A DNA stretch of 64,000 nt from Sanderia malayensis (lineage: Eukaryota; Cnidaria; Scyphozoa; Semaeostomeae; Pelagiidae). The translations under genes and the position numbers were made by a program. The notes under the pieces were generated by a model that worked only from the letters and a program-made list of their open reading frames with translations, searched no databases and was not told where the DNA came from. Below are positions 46,001 through 61,000 of the stretch, one piece after another. The stretch spans positions 1,364,001 to 1,428,000 of the forward strand of contig RQOL01000658.1 in the NCBI GenBank assembly GCA_013076295.1, read 5' to 3'. The stretch's first letter is position 1; every line of letters begins with the position of its first letter.

Positions 46001-47774
46001 TGGTCGGGTTTTTCGGTACAATGCCAGTAGTGTACATGCGGCCGTTCTTAACACCAAAGCATATATCCCTACCGCAGGCAACTTTGCTCACGTTAGCTCC
46101 ACTTACAGCAGGATAGTGCCAACCTGTCCCCCCAGGGTTGCTTGCAGTGATCCCAGCTATTAAATATGCTTCTCTGTTGGGTGTGACGGCCATTACAAGA
46201 TCTTGCCTTCCAGCAGCAATGCTTAATTTTTCACCAATCCATTCTTTCTCCGTATATGAAAATACAGGATATCTATAAAAAAGCAAGTGAATTGTAGATA
46301 AGGATGCCATTCGAACACATTTCACTCTTTTCGATAAAACAAATTAAACAGCTATTTATTTTACAATTATGACAATTTTTCTTAGTTATACTTCTTCTCC
46401 ATTGTTAAAGAAACGTTCTCTGGCGCAAAGAGTCCAAACACGGCAAATTTTTTGTTAAGCTTTCCTCTCCGCTTGAAACCCCCCAATCTGAATGCTGTTA
46501 AAAACAATTTGATAAGAAGCAGAGATTTTTGCATTGAAACAAAGCCCAAGTTTTTGGACCATTGAATCCTGATACAGAAGGTTTTACGTGACAATTACAC
46601 TTGGATGTTAGCTAATGAGACATGGGACAAGATGACATTGTGTCTGCTTTTGAACCCTACTCTTACCAATAGATACTTTTGTATAATATTGCCCATAAAG
46701 CGTGTTGCATTAAGGCCTTGGGACATTTTCAAGTTTTTGAACCTTCGGATTGAGAGATAATTGGCTTTATGTGACAATTAGACCAGGATTATAGCGAATA
46801 AGCCATGGAACAAGGTGGCATGGCGTCTGCTTTTGAATCCTACTGTTACCAATGGATACTTTTGTATAAAACTGAGCAAGAATTTTGTTGCCATAAAGTG
46901 TCAGCACATTTTAAAACACTTTCAAAGTTTTTTGGACCTACCGATAGCTTGAACAAATGAAACAATGATAATGCCTTATGTTTCAAATTTAAATTTTTTA
47001 AAACATTTAATTTGTGTACTCACCCATCAGATGAACGTATCATCCAAACATCTGCTTCATCAGTAAAAGAGATCTCCTTCTTGTTATGACCCCAGGTGCA
47101 ACCCACCCCACCATTATAGGCCAGTTTGTAAGCATATGATGTTGATGGTGAAGGATATGTTGCCCAAAATAAATCGGTCAAGTTGTTCCTGTGTCTTACA
47201 GAAATGATTCGTACATTTTTCCCAATGTTTATCGGTGACCAGCTGTCTAAATCTGAAGAAGGATTTGGAAAGTAGTGAGTGAGGGCATTTAATTTCAATT
47301 TAAGAAGTTGTGCAAGCTCTCTGTGTTTGCAACATTTTACAAAGAATTGCTAAAACTATCTTTTACGAACATATAACTTGAGAATTTTCAAGAAAGAACG
47401 GATTTATAGAGTCAGTAGACAGATGGAGGAATAGTAAACAGATCTCATGTTACTATGACAAGAGTTTAGCAATTATAAGTTGCATCATAATGGTGCTTAT
47501 AGAACAATAAATTAAGATATTGTTTATTATTTACCTGCTATGACAAGCAATGGCAACATCACTAAATGAAACAGCAAAAGCTAGAATAAAATTGTTAATT
47601 ACTTTAGATATTTAGAATGCAACAAAATATCTCATTTACTTTCTTTATTCTTTAAAGTCTTAAAATGAAACATGGGATTAATCATTATCTTGTTGATGAT
47701 TAATCATTATGAAGAAAATAGATTTTTTAAGCTGTTGTGATGGCGTATACCTGGAGATGTGGCACAGTCTTCAT
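40049..47774 (-). CDS. Secreted tectonin-propeller protein with GH32-type beta-sandwich domain
   Basis: Exons, minus order: 47774-47751, 47580-47535, 47252-47024, 46272-45737, 45693-45589, 45206-44760, 44471-44170, 43601-43417, 42501-42330, 42189-41982, 41569-41426, 40922-40656, 40131-40049; all phases agree, about 915 aa. Residues 1-23 form a signal peptide (MKTVPHLQ, then a Leu/Val-rich core). About 24-280 resembles a tectonin/TECPR beta-propeller (repeated W, VWMIRSSDG, VWKLDESG). About 315-460 has FDFED, FLIGGGSCSRNYIALVVD and FTSFDDLR, like the beta-sandwich domain of GH32-type proteins. The rest has N-glycosylation sites and Ig-like strands. No membrane helix is seen, so it is probably secreted, perhaps a lectin. 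If exon 12 is not spliced, translation stops at 40603 (about 905 aa). Domain names rest on remembered patterns. Confidence 0.8.
40970..41076. repeat. Tandem repeat of about 33 bp, three copies
   Basis: Three units of GCCCTCTCAC followed by CATTGCCCCCTTGA lie in the intron upstream of exon 12 of the tectonin gene. Confidence 0.85.
43054..43292. mobile_element. hAT-like MITE with 8-bp target-site duplication
   Basis: The ends are CAATGGCGTAGATA on the left and TATCTACGCCACTG on the right, which are inverted repeats with one mismatch. The flanks are CTTGGCGC (43046-43053) and CTTGGTGC (43293-43300), an 8-bp duplication with one difference. Length is 239 bp with no coding capacity. hAT elements are known for 8-bp duplications and CAGTGGCG-like ends. 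It lies in an intron of the tectonin gene. Confidence 0.8.
43690..44010. repeat. AATAAGCCCC-type interspersed repeat
   Basis: The words CTCTCTAATAAG, GAGCCCCC and GGGGCTTAATAGAGCT recur at 51.64-51.74 kb, and partly at 3.75 kb. The left and right ends are loosely inverted (CTATTAAGC and GCTTAATAG). It lies in an intron of the tectonin gene. Confidence 0.6.
44115..44149. repeat. Hairpin with 13-bp perfect arms
   Basis: AATAGCCTATTGT (44115-44127) pairs with ACAATAGGCTATT (44137-44149) around a 9-nt loop. It lies just downstream (on the transcript) of the exon ending at 44170. Confidence 0.85.
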
Positions 47775-48577
47775 AATTTTGCCTCCCTGAAGTGAAATAA
47801 AATTACATCAATGTTTCATTAAAAAAGGAAAACAAATAAAGCCCTGAACTGCTCATTAAACAACTATTTCCTTTCACAGAATCTGCCTTGCATGCAAAAT
47901 TGAAGAAAAAAGGCACTGCAGCTTGTCTACATGAAGTAGAAAGTAGCAATTGCGTATGTACCTGTCTGCAAAAAGCGTTTACTTTTCAGCACAGAAATCT
48001 TTGTCAGCAGTCTACTTTCTGAAGCAACTTACCACTTCGAGATGAGCTGATCGGAGTAGAACACAGCAGAAGAAAACATAACAGAATATGGTTATTAATA
48101 TCAGCAATTCATTGAATATTTACAATATATACAGGATATACAATGAATATTAATCAGCAAAACCTTAAAATTGAATGGTAAAGAGTGTTACCATTGCTCA
48201 AAGTCAACATCACAGCATCGGACCTGTTTTCAATGTATTAAGTTTTGACACCAATTCTTGAATATTTTATGCCGAGTGCAACAATGTCACGTTTATTTAA
48301 TGATTATTTCTGTATAAGTTGTATCTTGCCACCATAAAAAACAAGTTGAATTAAACTCAATAGTCCTAACAATCAGTAGCCAAAGTTACAAATTAAATAA
48401 TGAAGTAAAAAGGGAATAACACAATAACAATGTATTTAGTATTTGTCTCAATATAATCTATACACTACCTGTGCAGTATAAGACATATCAGTTATTGTTC
48501 TATCTGCATAGAAACGCGCAGAAGTTAGAGACTCGCCGCGAATCTTTGGTTCTTTACCTAACGAAGCTAGTTACCTT

Positions 48578-48653
48578 CGATGAGCAACTTTTGATAACTT
48601 TAATAACTTTTTATAACTTTTTATAACTTTTTGGTTATAAAAGTTGCTCATCG
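48578..48653. repeat. Long hairpin with TTATAACTTTT repeats in the loop
   Basis: Arm 48578-48598 (CGATGAGCAACTTTTGATAAC with one bulged base) pairs with 48634-48653. The loop holds three copies of TTATAACTTTT, an 11-bp unit. Confidence 0.8.
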
Positions 48654-48881
48654 ATAGGTGCTCACTTTGACAATGAGCAATTTTTTTTCACCTACATTTG
48701 GAAATTATTTCAAATTACTTGCAGCCTTTCACTTTTATTGAAAATATAAAGAAGGTCCGATCATATTCTTGTATTAAGTAATAAATGTTGAGAACATATT
48801 TTGCAACGTGAAGATAGTCGCACCCTTAATGGCAAATAAACTTGATTATGTTTGAATGAATTGGTCTCATGAAGTTGATAA

Positions 48882-48994
48882 TTGGCTCCAAATGCCACCT
48901 CGAACCCAGGGCCACAATGTAAGCAGTTGTAGCCATGGTATCTACCATGTCAGCAAAGCTAGAAGGGTCCTGGGTTCGAGGTTGGCTCCAAATG
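48882..48994. mobile_element. 87-bp element flanked by 13-bp direct repeats
   Basis: TTGGCTCCAAATG occurs at 48882-48894 and again at 48982-48994. Between them lies an 87-bp piece whose ends are inverted repeats (CCTCGAACCCAGG and CCTGGGTTCGAGG). A related sequence with the same ends and the word GGGCCACAATGTAA lies at 57821-57910. GGGTTCGAGG also looks like a tRNA B box. Confidence 0.75.
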
Positions 48995-49101
48995 TTCAAA
49001 AACCCAAAGCTGACCAAGTCGATAATTACTTACTTTCCTGAATAAAGCTTCACCTGAAATCGTAAGATTGGGAAACATATAAACTTCATACATAGATGGC
49101 A

Positions 49102-49480
49102 TACACTTTTTTTTAATAAGCAACCGCTCAATAAGCAACTAGCGCCGCATTGACCCTAACATTAAGCAACTCGAGGGCTCAATTGAATTACTGTTAGCAA
49201 CTAAGAATTCAAACGTCATTTATTTTAACATGCCAAATCTGGGCAGGAATGTTCACTGTGCTGTTGAAGTTCTTGACTAACATGTTTACACTTACTGTCT
49301 CTTAAGTCTTGTGCTGTAGGCGTTACAGTTGATGGTTTTGACCCACGAACTTAGGAGAGGCTGTTATAGGTACTAAAAATTTCAAGCAACTTTTAAGCAA
49401 CTTTGAGGGCTAAAATACCCAAAATTTTAAGCAACTTTCAGGGCTGGACCAAAGTCTAGTTGCTTATTAAAAAAATTGTA
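49102..49480. mobile_element. MITE with TACA...AATAAGCAAC terminal inverted repeats
   Basis: The left end reads TACAC, a T run, then AATAAGCAACC. The right end is its complement, with AGTTGCTTATT, an A run and TTGTA. Inside, TAAGCAACTT words repeat several times. The flanks allow a TA duplication. No coding capacity. Confidence 0.75.
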
Positions 49481-49807
49481 TAATATCGATTATTTATTGA
49501 CACAATGGTCTAATCAAGTTGAAAATTGAATTGACAATTCTAAGAAAACTAAAGTTGACCTAATTCATCATCACTTTCCTAAAAAGTCTTATTCATAATC
49601 TTAAGATTCGAAACAAAAACACAACATCTATGTGTTTTAGGGCTAAATTGCTACATTATACACTACTGGCATATGAGTCCACTGTATGTTTATCAAATGC
49701 TCCAATGATGTTAAAAAGTGGCTCAAAATGCTTAAAAACCTCCGATGAATCAATTTCGTTTCACCTTTGTTGACATGATGGCATGTCTGTATCTAATACA
49801 CTTGTAG

Positions 49808-50118
49808 TATATGCATTTTTTATAAGCAATTTCAACTCGGGCTCAGTACTAAAAATTGCTTAGCTGGAAGGAAAATTTGAGTACTCAAAATTGCTTAGCA
49901 ATTGCTTAACCTTTTGTTCGTGTTTTTTGAAAATAGATTAGAAAAGGTTATTCCTGTTAATAAGATGGTGTCAGTTCACATTTCCTGTTAAGTACTGAAA
50001 ATACAATTTTCAAATTGCTTAGCAGTCTTCAATTCAGTACTAAAATTGCTTAACTTTTTGCCTTGCCGAGTACTGCCTTGCTTATAAAGCAGTTGCTCAT
50101 AAAAAAAATGCGTGTATA
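49808..50118. mobile_element. MITE with inverted ends and internal TTGCTTA array
   Basis: The left end TATATGCATTTTTTATAAGC matches the complement of the right end (GCTCATAAAAAAAATGCG then TGTATA) with small differences. TTGCTTA or its complement occurs many times inside, as subterminal sites do in DNA transposons. It appears distantly related to the neighbour at 49102-49480. Confidence 0.75.
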
Positions 50119-50520
50119 ATGTATAGCGTTCTTTTTAATCTAATTTAAAAAAGTGCTGCAACTTGCAATGCAGTAAAACGTTTTGTCACAGCATTATCGA
50201 GGCGGGCTGAAGAACTGGTCAAATATGATTCCAAAAATAATTTAAATTCATTCAAATTTTTTTATGATTGTGAAAAATATTTGGGAATTTTCGGCAATCT
50301 CAAGAATATTTGTAGTGAATATTTGTGTCACGAGCGAAGCGAGCGATGACTCCTAGTATTTGTGTCATTCTGAGGAATTTTACATGAAGCACAGAGCCTA
50401 ATCGATTCGATCGATCATTGTTGAAAGAATTTGTTTTACCAAAGCCTTCTTTTTGGATGACTTTATAATTGGATGTCCTTCTTGATCTTGTACAAGCATT
50501 ACTGAATTCTGACTATCAAA

Positions 50521-56432
<5,912 letters not shown>

Positions 56433-58017
56433 AGACTGTGATACATTTGCCATACTGGACACTTTTTCATTTGTTTATTAACATGAGCGTAGTATAAGTT
56501 GGTGTACCAACGCTTTGTTATTGTTTTATCATATTTAGATAGTTGAGAAAATTTTGGTTGGTGTTTATTTGATCTTGTCTGCTGAGGTCACTTAAATTAC
56601 GTTGAAATTACGAATGACCTTGTAGAAAATCTGAAATTGCATTTTACAAGCCAACGATAAACTATATTTTGAACTGTGAAGCAGATCAAGAAAATATCAA
56701 AACAGAAATGATCCTGTAATGTAGATATTAAACTCGTCATCTTCAATATTTTTATAAGAAACTATTGTCTAAGAAAGTCATATGTGGAGAGGACAAAAAG
56801 TTTCAAGACAATTTTTGGCACTAATGGACAAATCTTTAAGAGTCAATTTTAAACAGTCTATATTGTTGTTGGAAACCATGGGCCTTCGGTTTTTCATTCA
56901 AAATAAAAAAACTGACCCTAAAATTTGATGAAAATGACCCAACGTAAGACCCCTTTAGTAATAGGTCCCTGTTCTATTGTTATAAGAAAAACAAAAAGTG
57001 TAGTTTATTATGCCTTCCAATAGCCTGAAAAATTTGCCTAATTTGCCTGGAAACAACAAATGATTAACGCATACATAAACGTGGCAGTATAGAAATTGCA
57101 TAAGCTCACCAAAATCTTTTGTTCCATGGTTTACAGCGAAGTGTAACTCCAAGCAACATCCAATAAAATGTAACATATCGTATAACAAAACTTCTGTCGT
57201 TAAATGAAATAGAAAAGTGCTTCAACTTAAACATCAACCACGCCAAGGCGAACACGATTTAGGCCAATGCCATGCAAAACAGAATAATTTAACTCGTGTT
57301 ACTGGCAAGAAAAACTAAATTATGCTATGTTACTCATTACTCAAAGGAGTTCACTTCATGGCACGTGCAGTAAGCTTATCATGAATGGATGAATCAGTCA
57401 TGACCATGGGCTCATTACCATAAAAGGAGATCTCTATTGTTCATTGGCACAGAACAACAATGGATTCTATCAGTTGATTGACAGGCAGTGAAATAGACAA
57501 TCAAAAGTTTCAGTTGTTCCCAGTAAAAAATTATTCAAAATTCAAATTCCTTTAGCTGGAAAGCGTCGAAAATAAAGGATGCATGCTGTTCTGAAAACTT
57601 TATCTAAATTTTATGATATTCACTCTATAAAATATGATACTAAACATGTAAGCGAATAAATAAATAGAGAAATTCCACATGCTTCTGCAATTATGCATGT
57701 CAATTCTTGTTGCTGATATAAATATATAAATGAACTAAAAACTAGAATCCATAGTATACAGCACAAACTGCTTATCAAAACAGCGCTCACAATTTCGTTA
57801 AAAATTAAACATAAAACAGTCAACCTTGAACCAAGGGCCACAATGTAAACAGTTATGATAGAAACTTCATGTATGTTTTTACATATTACTAGGCCTGGGC
57901 TCAAGGTTGGTAAACAGTATAAGTTGCGCGCAAGGTTGTTGTCATTTCAAAATATCGGCAATATACAAAGTTTAAAATGGTAGACGTATCTGTGCGAAAT
58001 AAAAATAGTAATAATAA
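56433..58017. other. Convergent intergenic region after U2AF
   Basis: The U2AF gene (+) and the MyTH4-FERM gene (-) converge here. I see AT-rich sequence without coding exons. At 57821-57910 lies a copy of the small inverted-repeat element also found at 48.9 kb, with ends CAACCTTGAACC and GGCTCAAGGTTG. A possible U2AF polyadenylation site (AATAAA) is near 56902. Confidence 0.6.
57821..57910. mobile_element. Second copy of the small inverted-repeat element
   Basis: CAACCTTGAACCAAGGGCC at the left and GGCCTGGGCTCAAGGTTG at the right are inverted repeats with a few differences. GGGCCACAATGTAA and CAGTT inside match the copy at 48895-48981. Confidence 0.65.
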
Positions 58018-61000
58018 TCACAATCTGGTAGATGTAGTTGCAATTTGGTGCGATTTAAAATTTCCGTTCATTGCATCTTGCTTTTGCTGCTCCTCGTTTG
58101 ATTTGCTGATGTATTGTCCGATTAAGTTTGAAATTTCTTTTCCCTAAAAGTATTTACACATTTCAATCTTGTTCACTGAGGAAACATAGATGTGACAAAG
58201 TAATTTCAAAGACCAAACTGCTTTATCATTGGAAACATTTATACGTATTTTTATATAAGAACATCCAACTTCGAGTAACCATTCAAACGTTCCTAATTTT
58301 CAGAATTGAAGCCAAAAAATTTCTCGAAATTTACTTAATTTTTAAAGATTCTTTGGTTTACATTTAGAAAGCTTTGAAATGTTCTTTCTTAGCAGGTTGA
58401 GGTTCTAAACGTTTTGCCAGCTAAAACCTTATATTCTCAAATGATTTATTGCTATATTAAAACGTGTAAGGTTGATAACTTGCTTAATAATGAATTAATA
58501 TTATAATTAGTAATGAAAACTTACCCTGGGTGTTTCAAGACGAGTAACTTTTTGAATCATTAAATCGCCACATTTCATATCCAAAAAGAGTTTTCCAACT
58601 TCAGTTCTCATATTTCTCGTCGACAGAATTTCATTGTATTCAAATGAAACCATAGTAGCCTTCAAAAAAAAAATAAAACACAGAAAATTAAATTTATTAT
58701 GATTCAAGAACAAATTTTAATGAAGTTGTTTAGTGAAATTGTAAAAACTTACAGTGGAATTTGTGCTGAGAAAATGAACGCCAGACTTATTTATAGCCAA
58801 AGTACATTCATTTAGAATATCTGGGTGTGATACGTGCTAAGATAGAAAAATAATGTATTATTCGGATTAGCTTGATAAAAAAACAACTAAAATAAACCCG
58901 CATTTTAAAACAACCCAGTTTTAACAACCTACAATTTGAAATCTCAGAATTTCTGGATATTTCTTGGTTGTAAAAAGCTCATAGAAAGAGATTATAGCGA
59001 GCATTCATGTATTGCAGGAATGTTTCTGTAAATACCTTGATATAGAAGAATGATGAACCGAAGTAGGGTCCTGTAGAGCTGATTTCTAAATCAAAATACA
59101 AAGAATGAGATAATATTGCAAGAAAAAATTATATATACAACAGTTACAAAATCATGCATCGTATAAAAGAAGCTGTCTACACTGGCATAAAGAACAGAGC
59201 GAGCTCGAAGTACAAAGTAAAGAGAAGAGTGTTAATTGTAGCACAGAAGGAGAAATGACCAAATCTCTGCAACTCTATTCTTGCTGGAGCAGGCAGGCTA
59301 TAAATCTTACCAGTAATATGTTATTACAAGATATCTACAAAGCGCAGTAAGAAGAGTTTAACATCAGAAAGAGCTGACTGAGTTGAATTCAAACATTACC
59401 TAAGAATTTTCGCCTGGCTGTATGCATGTTAAAATGATGCAAAGAGTTGAGCGATTCTTGAACTTTCATTGTCCATTGATTTGGTGTCAGAAAGTCCAGG
59501 GCAAGAACTGGCATCAGAGATGATATATCAGAGCTGAAAAACATTGTATTATTATGTAATATAATGTTAATACTGTATTAATGCAGTAATACTGTAATAC
59601 TGCAATGTTAAAACGGGCCTACACTGTTGAAACCTGCTAAAACCCAAAATCTTATATATCGAGCCGCATCAATAGATCACTACTGGAGTAAGGTGTAACA
59701 AAACGGTAGAACTGCCAATATAATGAACCTTGAAAGCTATGGGTAGTATTTCTTTGTTCCGGGAGCTCGCAAAATGAAAGTAACTTATATTGCAAAGCAG
59801 TCCAAGAGAGAAAATGTTTAGTTCTTTAACGGGAAGTTCATTATGTGACAGATTTGTTTCGTTGAGATTGTATTGAATCTTCACTTAGCAGCATTCAAAA
59901 GAAACTTTTATTTGTCTGCATTAAATGATAGTAGCCCCCCCGCTTAAATTAAATATCTAAAAGACTCTGAAAGAGATTAAATGCTTTCAAGGGGAGCAAG
60001 GTAATAATAAAAATAAATAATAATAATAATAATTTCATACATTGATGGGAATCCTTTTGCACCTGATGCTTTGTGCTGCAATGCTGTTAATAACGCAATG
60101 GAATCAGTTGACTGCAATAAAAGAAATGAATTAGAAATGTTTGATAATCATCCTTTGTTGATATAATCTTTAAAAGTCCTTTGAAAAATGAATCCGCGAT
60201 TGATGATGGCCTAATTTAACTTCAAATAAAGATATTAATACTTGAGATTAACACTAGTACACAGAAACTTACTCATAATAATAATAATAAATATTAATAC
60301 TTACGATGCTACTGTGACCTGCATCAACTTTAAAATGCATCAGATTGCCATTCAGAAAGTCGGGGAGGATCTAAAAACAAGAACTAAGCCAGTTAATTTG
60401 CGGATGCTTTAGAAACTTGCAGCAATCCCAAAGCAAAAACTTTCCTCAAGCTTGCTATTGCCACAATAGAGCTGTGTTCCTCAATTCAACTGTATGCACC
60501 TGTATTACCCAACACCATATAACTGTGTGTATTACCCAACTGTACTGCATTCGACAAATGCAAGCATCCAAGAAGCTCAGCTTTGTAAAACATGTTAGAA
60601 CTTGGCAACTAATATTACAGACATGCGTGTTAGACGGGCAAAATACGAATCAACTGCAGTAATATCCCATTTTTAAAGAACTTCATTTCTTACTACAAAA
60701 TGTTCTTCCAACTATCCTGTTAATTTTTGTTGTTTGATATCTAAAATTTGAGTTCACATGGGTCCTCATTGTGTCGTATCTAAATTACATACAAGATACA
60801 AGACAGAAATACAAGCAGAAAACAAGTACCTGATTATACAAGACTTCGATCAAGAGTTGATTGTTGAATCTCAATGGCTGATACCAAACGACTTTACGAA
60901 ATGCCAACAAGAATCTTATGTCTTGCTCCGCCAACTCCGATATGACGTCAAAAATATAATCAGATTTTTGAAGAGAAAGAAGCAGACTTTCTAGAAAAAT

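Larger units (their letters stand above)
47775..50520. other. Divergent intergenic region with several small mobile elements
   Basis: The tectonin gene (-) and the U2AF gene (+) point away from each other here, so both promoters should lie inside. I see a hairpin at 48578-48653, a small inserted element at 48882-48994 and two MITEs at 49102-49480 and 49808-50118. No coding exon is supported. An untranslated leader continues upstream of the ATG at 47774 to an acceptor near 47786. Confidence 0.65.
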
